DNA of 64,000 bases, from the NCBI GenBank assembly GCA_021234155.1, contig JAJEKV010000028.1:12230134-12294133 (forward strand). The letters run 5' to 3'. This stretch comes from Isoetes taiwanensis (lineage: Eukaryota > Streptophyta > Lycopodiopsida > Isoetales > Isoetaceae). Position numbers and translations under genes: made by a program. A model generated the notes under the pieces. It saw only the letters and a list, made by a program, of their open reading frames with translations. It was not told the DNA's origin and did not search any database. The stretch's first letter is position 1; every line of letters starts with the position of its first letter. Shown piece by piece: positions 23,331 through 34,200 of this stretch.

Positions 23331-26300
23331 AACAGCGTTGGAGTGTCCAAGAACCGTGCGGATTTGGAGTGTGTTTCTTCAATAGACTCCGTGGAAGACC
23401 TTATGAATCTTTAGGTCGCGGCAAATTCTAGCTTGTAGGATTGGCTACCTACTCTGGACTATTTTGAAGGTCCAGCCCACTTTGGAGCAAGCTTCTTACA
23501 ATTCCCGATCCTGAGCTTAGCTGCTTCACCTTGATCTTGAGCCACACATTGTCGCCAACCCGAACTCTCATTTTACGTTGCTTGTCGGCGATGCTCTTCT
23601 AAAACTCCTTGCTGCTAGGAGATACCCTCACACTTCTTCCACGGCTGCGCATATCGGCCAACATCTGGCGGGGAGACTTCTACTTTTGACCGCGGGGATT
23701 GTGCCAAATTAATGCGGAGTTAGGCATTGATAGCCGTAATTGATCATAAGCGGCGACATTTGGGATGATTCACGCTTGGTGCTATTGTATGCAAACTCCA
23801 CCAAGTGAATAAATTCTTCCCACATACCTTGCTTATTCGGACATAGTTTAGTAGCATGTCCTCAAAATTCTGTTGGTCCTCTCGCGTTTGGCCATCCGTC
23901 TGAGGATGATCTGCCCGTGCTCATGGATAATTTTAAATGCGAATGGTCACAAAGAGGTCTTGCCAAAAGCTCATGAACCGGATCCACAATGGGAGATAAT
24001 CTCCCTTGGCATACCATGAAGTCGAAGATCTCTTTGGTGAAGAGCTTTCTTTGTATCCATAGGCGTATCACGTGGTCACGCAAGGCACAAAATGTGCCAT
24101 CTTCGACAACTTATGGACTACTACCATCAAAGCATCCTTCCCTCTTCTTGTCCCCGGAAGCCACAGTGATGAAATCCATCTTTGATGACCTCCCACTTAG
24201 CGTTTGGCACCGCTAAAGGGCTCCAAAAGCTCACGGAATTGAAGGCTGTTCTACCTTGGTTTCGCGACAAAGACATTCCTTGATGTAGCGAGCTACACCT
24301 TCTTCATTCTGGCCAATAATAGGCTGCTGCGTGCTTTGAAATATGTTTTCATGAATCCCGCGCGGCCCAGCTATTGGGCTGTTGTGTGTGTCATGGAGGA
24401 TCAACTTCCTTACTCACGAAGATTACGGCACACACAACTTGTTCTTATGATATAATAGGTTACCTTCCTTCTTAAAATGTTTGAAGGCTTCCGCTCCTTA
24501 TCGTTCTTGCTTCTCTGCATAAGCTTGCCCATACTTCCTTGAAGTCGACATCGTTGGCAAGGATTCTTGATCTTCTTCGAAGTCATTTGGAAAGCGTCGA
24601 AATTTCATTGCAATGCACTCTAGTTGTCGGGGGGGATGCCTTGAAAGCGCATCCGCTACCACATTGAGCTTCCACGGCTTGTAGACTATATCAAAGTCAT
24701 ACTCTTCAAGGAACTCCATCCATCTTCTCTACCTCGGGTTGAGGTGTGGTTCGCGTAAATTACATCTTTGGAGGCTCGATGATCGTATCCAATTGGAACT
24801 TTCTCCCAAAAGGTAATGCCTCCAAATTCTTAATGCCACGGCGGCCCATAGCGGCTCGATCATGCGTGGGGTAAGCGTTTTAAGCGTCGTTCATCTTCAC
24901 GGAATCGTGCGCTACTACTGCGCTCTTCTTGCATGAGCCTTTGCACTGTAGCTATCTTACTACGCATCTGTTGCCACAAGCTTATCTTTCTCTCGGATGC
25001 GGCGAGGATTAAGGCGGGCGGTCGTTAAAGCTTCCTTCAACAATTCAAACCCCTTTTGGGCTTTCTTGTGCCAATGATCTACCCAGTCTTTCACTTTCTC
25101 CGCCCTCGTCAAGTGCGTTGGCGGGGCGCTATCTTAGCAAAGTTCTTCCGCGAACTTCTGTAGTACCCTGCTAAGCCGAGGAAACTTCTGACCTTATGCA
25201 CATTCTTGGTTGCGACCGCGAATGGCGGCTTCAATTTTGGAAGGATCCGTCGAAATTCCTTCTGCAGAGATCACATGACCAAGATATTCCACCTTTTCCG
25301 TTGCGAAGTGGCACTTCGACAACTTAGCGTACAACTAGTGCCTCTTCAACTTTTCTAGCACCCTCCTTAAGTGTTGTACGTGCTCCTCAAGGGATCTGCT
25401 ATACACCAAAATGTCATCAAAGAACACAATCACAAAGGTGTCTAAGAACTCCCCACGAAGATATGGTTCATGAGCCTCATGAGCGTTCTTTGGAAGCGTT
25501 CGATAAGCCGAAAGGCATTACCGAGTGAACTCATAATGTCCATCACAGGTGTCACGGCGGTTTTATGAATATCTTCTTCCTTTATCCGGATCTGATGATA
25601 TCGACCTTAAGTCGATTTTGGAAAGACCTTTGCTCCTTGAAGGCTGATCCATCAAGTCATCCGACACAGGGAGCGCATACTTGTTTTTGATGGTGTGCTT
25701 GTTCATTTGCCTATAGTCTATGCACATCCTCAAAGCGCCATCCTTCTTCTTGACAAAAGAATGGAAACTCCAAATGGCGAGGCAGCTAGGTCTAATAAAG
25801 CCTAGGTTGAGCAACTCACTGCAATTGCTTCTTTAGCTCGAGTCAATTCTGCGTCGTCGTTACGTATGGAGCCTTACTTGTAAACCGTTCGGTTCGATGC
25901 TATCTCACACTTTCGACTCCCCTGTGGGAGGAGATGCTTTCGATCTCATCGGGGAAAGAGATCATGGAATTCCGTGATCAAGTTAGCTATCTGCCGGACA
26001 ACTTCTTGAGCACCTTGTCTTCTTTGCTTTCTTGGGACTCGGCTCTTGATCTCAAGCTTGAAGATGTAAGCTACTTGCTTTCGCTCTTGATGCACTTGAG
26101 CGGCCGTTTAGAAGACATACAACGCATGATGGGAGCGACTTCTTTACACAGTGATCTCAATGATCTTGCCGTGCGGCCGTCGGGAAGGTAACTTTCGCTT
26201 TCCACAATCAATGATGGCCCTGCGGTCCAAGATATTCCATTCCTATGATCAAGTCATACTTGCCAATGCCCATTACTTCTGCCCCCCATCTGAATGTTTA

Positions 26301-26560
26301 TTCACGGCAAATCGATGTCGAAGTTGATCCTTTTTGCTGTCGCGCTTCTTGCTCCACTTGCTAGAACAACGGGTCTGCTTACGACTTCCAGCGGTTTCAA
26401 CTTCAACATTTGCACCATTCTTGGGGATGCAAAATTATGGCTACTTCACGAATCTATCGGGGACTATGAAAGACTTGGCCTTGGCCTTCCCAAGCTATGG
26501 AAATTACCTTATCTTGGCTCTCTTGCTTTCTCTGTATCTATTGCGGCAAAGATATGACAC
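23331..26560 (-). pseudogene. pol: Gy2 pol: protease, reverse transcriptase, RNase H, integrase
   Basis: Domains run from high to low coordinates. The protease C-terminal region reads like YDLIIGMEYL at about 26,250. RT starts near 25,815 with [27 protein letters not shown] and LMDQ. The catalytic motif [15 protein letters not shown] is intact at about 25,425-25,380. The RNase H end is at 24,719-24,498 ([25 protein letters not shown]). The integrase zinc-binding region is near 24,390 (HDTHNSPIAGRAGF-like). The integrase core near 24,150-24,000 reads [10 protein letters not shown] and [16 protein letters not shown]. Frames are interrupted by many small indels. All motifs are typical of the plant chromovirus branch. 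The preserved RT catalytic Asp pair contrasts with GyA. Confidence 0.88.
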
Positions 26561-27920
26561 TCACCACGAATGTAGTCGCGGGCTTCCTGCGCCCGTCGTC
26601 GTCGAGACGGGATGTCCCAATCTCCCAACTCCGCTAGTCTTTGCACTCATGGCGTAGGGGCGGTTCATTTGTTCTATGGCTTTGGTGGAAGCACACGAAG
26701 CAAAAGCTGTTTCTCCATGCACTCTTGCCTCTTCTCCTTGGGCATAGCACCTTAAAAGGATCATCTTTGCTTTGGAGTAGTTTGACCCCTCTGCTTGTCC
26801 TTGAAGGACACACTTCTTCTTCTCTTTGCTTCCCCGGTTTGCCACCATATGGGGCCACTGGTTTGGACTGGGCTTGGCTGCCCTAGGGCTATAGCTTCCT
26901 TGTTGCCTTGCCTTTCTCACAAATCTGCTGCCTCTGCGGCTATTACGAGGTCCGTTCCTTGCAAGCTTATAGCCTTGCATTCAGCCTCGATCTTTGTCTT
27001 AGGGTTTATTGCCCTCACCGGTTCGCGAATCTCATCATTCCACCCCTCAATATAGCTTTCCAGCGCATGCTTCTCTCTAACTTTGGCTTTATCTGACCTT
27101 AGCCTCATGAATTCCTCTGTATACTTACGGGTGATTTGTTTCCTTGTTGCAACCTATAGAGCTGCTGCATCATCTTTGGACTTATGCTCTCTTGGGATGT
27201 GAGTGGCGGCAGAAGGCTTTAGCAAACTTCTTGAACACAAAGCGTCCTGCTCAAACCATGGGCCTTTGCATACCCCTTCCACCAAATCTTGTTTGCTCCT
27301 TTCGGGTTGGCTGTTTGCTACTCGGCCTTTATCCTTGTCCTTCATACCATAAGCGTTGCCGTATTCACTCATCTCATCAAGCCAAGCCTCGGCCTCCATT
27401 CCTGACCTGTTCTCGCCCGAGAATTGCTCGAGTTTTCTGGCTTTCCAAACATTTCCCAAAGCCGAGTCTACCTTCTTCTGGTAGTCAGAGACTCTTGTGT
27501 CCCTTTGTCGTCCATCCGGGGTGTTCCTCTGCCTTCCATCTTCAGTGTTCCTTTGCCTTCCATCCGGTGGGTCCGGGCACGCTCTTCTTCTTCCTCCGGT
27601 CGAATCGAGTGGAGGCTTGAGTCGGAGGAATCTGAGCTAGGGGATCTCCTTCTCTTGCTCCTCTTCTTGTCCCTTCCTGTTTTCTGAGCTGATGCTTGTG
27701 GCAATTGAGCGTTGCCCACTGAACCTGTTCCTGCTTGTGCGGCTAGCAGAGCCTTTATCTGCTCAAGGTCCGTCCTCATCTGGGATATCTCCTCCTCTGG
27801 GGTCATGGGTTCCATTTCTTCAAATAGGTTCCTTGCCGGAGGTGGTCTGGGTGGGGTTTGTTCTTCCATGATGTCTCGGCGTTGTTGTTCTCCTAAGCCT
27901 AGGCCTCTAGCTGCATACAC
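26561..27920 (-). pseudogene. gag: Gy2 gag
   Basis: The first part (27,920-27,468) is a coiled, acidic-then-basic N-terminus: MEEQTPPRPPPARNLFEEM, then EEEISQMRTDLEQIKALLAAQ, then a Lys/Arg/Ser-rich stretch. The gag core follows at 27,459-27,154, with KLEQFSGENRSGMEAEAWLDE, the classic F-x-G...W-L pattern of Ty3 capsid. A further capsid segment at 27,108-26,917 reads LRSDKAKVREKHALESYIEGW. A Cys/His cluster (CFVCFHQSHR) near 26,690 may be a degenerate zinc knuckle. Two or three frame breaks separate the parts. A possible splice acceptor (TTGTGTATGCAG) lies just at the start, so gag might be read from a spliced RNA. Confidence 0.82.
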
Positions 27921-28412
27921 AAGTAATTCATGGCTATATGGTTAGATTTACTTGTTCTCTTGCATTGTTTATGTTTGTTGGTATAGTTGTGGGGCAAGCA
28001 TATCAACAAAACATTTAAAGTGCAAAAGAAATTATATTTATATTATATAGTAGTTCAGTACAAAAAATTCTCCGGGATCAAGAGTCTAACTAGTCTTGAA
28101 ATCGCCGGTAAGACGGGTTGTCCTCAAGGAACTTCTTAACTTGGGCCGTTCCTACCGAATGACCCAAGTTCCCCAGGCAACTTTGGCGAGCAGCCATGCA
28201 AGGCTCTCGCCCGTCTTCCACTCTGCGGTTAGGTTGTAAGGGCCGCGGTCATCGCCAATAATCTGGCGTGGCGTCGATGGGGTATGGCCCGAAATCGAAG
28301 AAGGTCAAAGCGCCATTGCTCTCTTGACCGGGGCGGCATAGTCGGCGTTTGGCGCTATCACGAGCATACCCTACCAAAGCACGAGAGTGCAATCAGCATG
28401 AACACTCCTTCT
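27921..28412. other. Spacer between Gy2 ORF2 and gag
   Basis: About 490 bp with no convincing frame. An AT-rich stretch (about 27,960-28,080) precedes gag on the minus strand. It could be an intron or a leader for gag; neither is shown directly. Confidence 0.45.
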
Positions 28413-29622
28413 TCACCTCACGGGGCTGAACTTGCGGTGGATTACGCTATTCTCCCATATAGCGGCGGCGGGTAGTACCTCGGGGACTGGTCGTTGTCGT
28501 CGGCTGAAACTTCTCCACTTGCTTGGCCTCTGCTCTATCTTGTCCGTGTTCGTGTCGACCTCTATCTTGGTGAGCTCCCGGTAGTCTTCGATTGTGATGT
28601 CGATTAAATGACGTCTGAGGTCGATTCCTGCTCCTCTTGTTGGAGGTGGTGTCGAAGGCCTTGGCATTAGAATGCTCGTGGTCTTCCCACGGATCCCCAT
28701 CTGTTCTTGGAGGGCGAGGAACTCCTCCTCCGTTGGCAGCTCTTGCTCCTCCATCATTTGCCTGATACTGCTGTAGGCCTGTATGTCTGGAGTCGACTCT
28801 CCTGTGTATGTGTCGGCTTCCCTCACTTGGAGCGGAAAGTCCGAGGCTCCCCGGACGATGAAGTCGTCCAAGTCTGACTGCCGTAGCTGGTGGAGTAATT
28901 CATCAATCGAGCTCCCTCTCCACTGCCGGGGAAGGTTACGGATGTCGGTGAGGAGCAAATACTCCTCTCCGTTGATGATGATTGGGGCTAGGCTTGTGAT
29001 GCCCTGGCAGGGTGGGGAACAACTCGATGTTCTGCTAGGCTCTATTTCGAAGTTCATCATCTCTGATTACGCTTGTTGCCGTTCCTCCTCTGAGTCGAGC
29101 TCCGTGTACTTATCGTCGTCGGACTCCTCTTCTTCTTCGTCTTCTCGTTCCTGCTCTTCTAGCGTCTTGCCAAAAGCATCGCTCTTTGCTTGCCTTTGCT
29201 ATGGGGTCCACCTCCATCCGGAGGGATAAAGGTTGCCCCCATTGGGTTTTCGACACGGTGGGATAAAGAAAATGGCTAAAGCGGCGATGTAGGAGAAGTA
29301 CTTGGTCTGATAGTTGTCGGGACCATGTAGTCCGAGTAGCCTCTGGCGCTTTGTTGGTTAAGTACTTGGCGATGTTGGGGACATCACCCAAAGGCTGCTT
29401 GAAGGATTGGCGGGAACAAAGTATCCCTATGCGGGGGAACTCGGACAAGGGAGGGTTCTACCCTAGCTTGGAACTCTGTTAATACTAAGCCTATATCTTT
29501 GGGGTTGCATTCAGTAAGCTTGGATATCAATTTCCTTCGAAGAGAAGACGAAGATGTCATTGACATCTGCCTGGCAAAGACATGGGGCTTTGTACCATCG
29601 CTTTGAAGTCGGCGGTGGCCAT
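28413..29622 (-). pseudogene. Gy2 ORF2, unknown protein upstream of gag
   Basis: It begins MATADFKAMVQSP at 29,622, resembling the MASSNF start of the GyA ORF2 (39,757). After frame breaks, a 215-residue open stretch (29,060-28,413) contains GEEYLLLTDIRNLPRQW, SSIDELLHQLRQSDLDDFI, an acidic EEQELPTEEEFLALQEQM segment and a C-terminal basic part. Segments line up with the GyA ORF2 (NDILQLPYCLEEG, IDEHL, DLIDYSYQE). No family is recognised. Its conservation in two diverged elements suggests a real function. It might be a structural or accessory protein, but nothing in the sequence settles that. Confidence 0.65.
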
Positions 29623-29919
29623 TGATCTAGCAAGGAAGGGAGTATCAAGCGAATCTGTGGCGCCTCAAGGAGCTGGAAGATCGCCTAGCGTGGAGAGCAA
29701 ACTTGCGAGGTGCTAATTGGAAAATGATGGGCCTATTTATAGAAAAGGGAAAACCCTAATTTTGGATGACCTAGAATTTGGCCGGAGTTGGGCGATTCGA
29801 CCTATTAGGAGGTGCAATTGAGGGTTTGAAGGCTGATTCTTGGTTTAAAGCATGCTAAGAACAACTAATGAATCCTATTGCAGCAACAGGGAGATCATTT
29901 GGTGAAGGAAATGGTCTGA

Positions 29920-29987
29920 GTCTCACCGCGTTGCGCCCAGACCGATTTTGAGAAGTTCATTATCTGCCCTGGCGCGACGTGTGAGAC
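29920..29987. other. Hairpin 1 between Gy2 H3-like gene and ORF2
   Basis: GTCTCAC (29,920) pairs with GTGAGAC (29,981), and an inner GCGCCCAG pairs with CTGGCGC. It is a diverged copy of hairpin 2 at 30,120-30,185. Confidence 0.7.
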
Positions 29988-30119
29988 ATGGGTCCTAAAT
30001 GGCCTAAACTTAATCAATTTGGGTGATTTAAGGCTGTAATTCCACTAAACTCGTCGAGTTAGGCAGAATTGACCCCTTATTTGGTCGATTTGGAGCTGTT
30101 TTGGGCACTTTTGGGCATG

Positions 30120-30185
30120 GTCTCACACGTTGCGCCCAGCCCGAAAATGAGAATCTCATTTTCTGTCCTGGCGCGAGTGTGAGAC
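30120..30185. other. Hairpin 2 between Gy2 H3-like gene and ORF2
   Basis: The outer stem is GTCTCACAC...GCGCC with GGCGCGAGTGTGAGAC. The inner perfect stem is GAAAATGAGA (30,143-30,152) with TCTCATTTTC (30,154-30,163). It lies about 145 bases past the H3-like stop on the minus strand. The rest of 29,623-30,330 is non-coding. Confidence 0.85.
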
Positions 30186-30330
30186 ATCGTCTCAATTTTG
30201 TGCAAAAACTCCAATTTTATCAAAACAAAAGCTAGAATTCTTTAACTTAACTTAATTAAGCTAGATTAGACACATTATTTATTCACAAAATTCTTTATAT
30301 TAACAAAATTTTCTGTTATTTACAAAAATC

Positions 30331-31132
30331 TCAAGGGCGTTCTCCCTTGATGTGCCTGGCAAGATACATATCCTGCCTCATGAGGGTAACCCTCTTCGCG
30401 TGCACTGTGCAGGCCGTCGAATCTTCAAAATGCTGCACTATTTTCGCCTCCGCTGCCTCCTGTAACCGGCGGCATTTAAATTCGGTTACTCGCATGTCCG
30501 TGTTGTACTCTGCATGACTTCACGGACCAAAGCGTTGGAACGGTGCAGGGGATCAAGAGTCCATAACTCTTACGGAAGTGCGGATCTCCTTGAGAGCTCA
30601 GATCCTCCGACTTCTTCTTCTTGCCGCTTCTTCCCTCGGTGCTCGGGGAGGCTTGGGCCTGGGTGGTGGCGGCTTCAAGGTTTGGCTTCTTGTCGGATGT
30701 CCGCCTTCTATTGTTCTCACCCTGTGCTCCTGGTAATAGGCATTGTAGGCCTCCCACCGCCATGTAAGTGTTGTGCTCCTTGATCCTCTTCGATGAGCCT
30801 TTATGGGGTCTATCACATAAGCTTCCGTTGCGGCCGGGGCTTTGACTCACTATCCCGTCGGGAATGGTGGGGGGAAACCTGCGGCTGCCAGTGCTTTGCC
30901 CATCGGCGCCACACGCTGCGGTGCCTCCTTCTCTGCGGCCGGGGTTCTCGAAGAGCTTGCCCCCTCGTGTTGGGGACATAATGCGTCGTCCAGTGTCGTC
31001 GGTCCGAAGGCGGGGTCTCTTCACGGCGGCTCGTGATGGCCAGGGCCCTCGCCCGGCTTACCAACCTTGGCGACTCTTCGCCGCCATGCCTTGATGCCCT
31101 TGGCCTTCCTCTTCTTGACCCGCCCGGCTATG
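30331..31132 (-). pseudogene. Histone H3-like gene carried by Gy2
   Basis: The C-terminal fold is at 30,597-30,331 in one frame, 88 codons plus stop, interrupted by two stops that neighbouring one-base shifts would explain. Readable motifs are ALKEIR (H3 ALREIR), [32 protein letters not shown] and [13 protein letters not shown]. From LQEA to the end it has 44 residues, exactly as in H3, with the H3 C110, H113 and D123 equivalents kept. The N-terminal region near 31,130 reads VKKRKAKGIKAWRRRVAK, resembling H3 residues 5-23 around K9, K14 and R17. The start is uncertain: the expected ATG reads ATA at about 31,132. The middle is basic and frame-broken. Gene order and position match GyA. This is element-borne H3, not a host gene, because it lies inside the LTRs. 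Confidence 0.87.
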
Positions 31133-31529
31133 GTTGGAGCCGTCTTCGATTCTTAGTCCTGCGCTCTGGCGGCTCCTTGTTTTCATACTAGCGATGAAGG
31201 CGCGCGAGTGCAGCTTCTTCGGCGGGGGTAAAGCTTTGGCGTTTCTTTGTTCCTATCTCTCCTCCTCCTCCTCTTGCGGCGGGCCCAAGCTTTTGAGCTG
31301 TTGTTGTTCGACGGTCGGCTGTCCCCCCTCTGCTCCGTTCTTCCTGCTTTTCCTTTCCTCCTCGGCGATCTCTTGAGGATTTCTTTATGATGATGTCAGG
31401 CTCCTCCTCTATGATCTCCGGTCGATTGCTCCGGTCCCGAAGTGTCCCCTAAACTTGATGAAGATTCCCCACGATTGAGAAGGTTCGCGAAGTGCCCTTT
31501 GAATCGGGCTGGGGTCAGCGGCGGGCCCG
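31133..31529 (-). other. Gy2 leader between primer site and H3-like gene
   Basis: A purine-rich leader of about 400 bases on the minus strand. Open stretches exist (for example IEEEPDIIIKKSSRDRR) but with no recognised product and no clear start, so I leave it as leader. Confidence 0.5.
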
Positions 31530-31547
31530 ATCCGGCCGACCACGCCA
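31530..31547 (-). other. Primer binding site of Gy2
   Basis: On the minus strand TGGCGTGGTCGGCCGGAT starts right after the LTR end. TGGCG is the complement of a tRNA 3' end CGCCA. It resembles, imperfectly, the tRNA-Asp type site of many plant gypsy elements; mismatches may be error. Confidence 0.6.
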
Positions 31548-33952
31548 TCGTAAATTAATCCTAGCTCAATATGGCTAGGACACACATTGAAAAGCTTATC
31601 GAACATAGAAGAAAACACTAGAAAACAATTTCACTCCAATTAAAAGCCAGTTGTTATGATTAAATAGTTGTGGAAGCCAAATGCTCCATTCACCATATAT
31701 CAAATTCATAACATATAGATGAATGGTACATCCAATTGCTAATCATCTATGCCACAACCAAAAAGCTATATACCAATTGTAATAGTGTAGTTTCAATAAA
31801 GATTGGTTCTCTGGTGGAGGATAATCCAAACATGGTTAGTATGCGATGTTAATGGTACTCATTGTTCAAATACATAATGTAAAAAGGTATGAAAATGTTT
31901 TTTACAGATGTTTTTAAAAGTTTTGATAAAAGAAAGGAAAAGTTTTTGAATGCCCCATTGGTTTTTGGGCAATATTTTCTTTCCCTTACAAAAGGGCATG
32001 GGATATTATTATAACATATTAACAGAGGAGAATTCGACGAACATCCGAGGCGCTACATCCGAGCAAAGGATAGGCGCATGGAGAAGCTTTATAAAAAAAA
32101 GTCAATTGGGCGTGGACCTTCCAAGCGGGCTGGTAAGCAATATTTAGTGCACAGAGATTCAGTGATTGGTTTGGCTGGCCGGATTGCAGACACATGATGT
32201 CTGCTTTGATTCAACTAGAGCCATGAAGAATTCACGGATTTGGAGAGGTGTAATGAGGAGCATTTTGTGGCGTCCCCTACTGCATTATCTGCGGTGCACC
32301 CACCGTATACAAAATGAGTTCTCCCCATACCAAAGCCATGCCCGTCTGAGGCCCTCCACATGACACGCAGCCGGGGCGGGTTCGATGGGAAGAGTGAAGG
32401 GTCATTTACCCCGTCTCCCTCGGGGGCCTACCTAGGCTGCGGAGCGTAAACATACATGTAAGTATACAAAGCATCACATACCCACCCCTAGGGTGGTACA
32501 TCCTATCGGCATAGACAATGATGATCGGCCTGAATGCATATAGGGAATCCTACCCAAGGCTGGAACCACGGGGATGGGTGACAAGCTTGGGTCTCGAGTT
32601 CATTCTGCGAGGCGAAATTCATGGCAATGGATTTGGGCTGGCATAAGAACATGGCACCGTAGTCCACTCCATCCGCCCCTCACATGCACACTTTGCGAGT
32701 AGGTTGAAAAGTGTTGGGACTTGGTAGCCAGCCGGATGCATAGCGAAAAGAGGGCTATTCACGGGGTTACATCTCCCGAGGTCCGATGGGGCGGCGGGGA
32801 TCACTCCCTCGAGGAGATCTACATCTTGACTCAAGGAGACTAGAGAGCCACTTTGCTCTTATTAACTTGAACCCAATGGAAAGTGAACCCCACTTCACGG
32901 GTGTCGAGCCCATGCCACCCCCACACTCGGTGGCAAGCCATTAGACCTAGTCACAATGATCCCGGTAGACTTTACACGCTAGAGGGATGGTTCAAGAGTC
33001 GGAGGACCACGAACCTCCTTATGAGCAGTCTAGCCCCTTCACCCACAACCCGGTGTGGCTCTTGTACCTAGGCCGAATCTATATGGTGCTAGAGAGGCTA
33101 ATCTAGGAGCATCTACTACCAAGCTTTAGGTCTCTACCCCCTTCCCAATACAAGGAGTTCATAGAGATACATCATCCACATACATCATAAGAGAACTAAA
33201 GAACAAGATCTAATCTATATCATAGAGTTAGGTTCTTTTAGTTAGAGTCCGGTATCTAGAGATCTAGAAGGCTGCTATGGGCAATTAAATAGGCTAAACC
33301 TACTAATTTTATGACTAAAAGGGGTTTAAGCTATTAAATTGCCTAAATACCCGATCCTTGAGGGGCTCCTCGACTGAGCTTCGACCATCCTGCTTTGAAA
33401 CACTTTCGAATCAATGGAAACTAAGGGTGCGGATCACTTTCGGTAGTTCACGGGGGAGCGGTTTTGGCTCTTAAAGCAGCCAAAGCGAGTTCTAAAAAAA
33501 CCCTAGAAACGAAAATGGGCAAGTTAGGGTTTCCCTCCTAAATAGACATGGGGGTGGTTAGGGTTTCCAATTATCCCCTTTTGGCATGTGGGATAATTGG
33601 GAATGGGCCCACTTGCCATTAATGGCTAGGTGGCAAAATGTGCCCACATGGGAATGTGTGCACATTAATGAAGGTGCACATTGGGGATTGTGCACATTAA
33701 TTGCACCTATGGGTATGGCCCACTTGGCATAAGGTGTCCATATGGAAATGTGTGCCCACATTAATGCATTAATGTGTACATTGGTAAATGTGCACATTAA
33801 TGCCAATGCACATTTCTAGCAAGTTGCCCCCTAGGGCTACCCACTTGGCTAAATGTCGGCGTCTGGCGTCGGTCGGGATAAGCGTGTATGCAGCGTGGCG
33901 TGTGCGGACATTATCGTCTTGGGGCCGCATTAATGTCTTTGGAAACGTCACA
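31548..33952 (-). repeat. Gy2 5' LTR
   Basis: Partner of 19,845-22,230; ends CGTCACA on the plus strand at 33,952. It drives transcription of the H3-like gene and the rest of the element on the minus strand by position. Differences from the 3' LTR are dominated by short indels. Confidence 0.88.
33630..33815 (-). promoter_or_regulatory. Repeated TGTGCACATTAAT motifs in Gy2 U3
   Basis: Within about 185 bp there are around eight variants of GTGCACATTAAT, GTGCCCACATTAAT or GTGTACATT. They are in the first part of the LTR as transcribed, the U3 position where enhancer repeats usually lie. The same cluster is in the 3' LTR (about 21,950-22,110). A regulatory role is inference. Confidence 0.5.
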
Positions 33953-34200
33953 CATTTGGTAAAGTATAGAGGAGGATTCGGCAAGAGTTTCCCTCTCTGC
34001 TTCGGAGGATGTCGAAGCAGAGAGGAAAAACTTTTCTATATCTGTGACTTCCCAGAAAGTAGTATACAGCTTAAATTGATTGTGGCATAGAAGAGTTTCA
34101 TTGAAGAGCGGATGGACAGAGACGCTAAATTGTACCACGGGCAGTATCTTTAGAGACAGAGATAACCTGAGTCAAAAGCGAAACATGAGTGTTTTGCAGG
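33953..34200. other. Junction sequence between Gy2 and copy B, with a perfect hairpin
   Basis: 248 bp with no gene supported. At 33,992-34,025 it has CCTCTCTGCTTCG, an 8-base loop, and CGAAGCAGAGAGG, a perfect 13-bp stem. It may belong to the duplicated segment, whose copy A counterpart would lie outside the window. Confidence 0.7.

Larger units (their letters stand above)
19845..33952 (-). mobile_element. Ty3/gypsy chromovirus Gy2 with histone H3-like gene, about 14.1 kb
   Basis: A complete element structure on the minus strand: 5' LTR (33,952-31,548), primer site (31,547-31,530), leader, H3-like gene (about 31,132-30,331), two-hairpin spacer, ORF2 (29,622-28,413), gag (27,920 to about 26,561), protease-RT-RNase H-integrase-chromodomain (about 26,560-23,180), polypurine tract (22,242-22,231) and 3' LTR (22,230-19,845). 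The LTRs are about 2.4 kb. In the first 200 bp or so of LTR alignment I see about six small indels and no clear substitution, so the element is probably young and its many frame breaks may be partly sequence error. It lies exactly between the two copies of the segmental duplication. Confidence 0.9.

Noticed and set aside
27144-27687. Plus-strand open frames across Gy2 gag
   Set aside because: They are shadows of minus-strand gag, which has capsid motifs.
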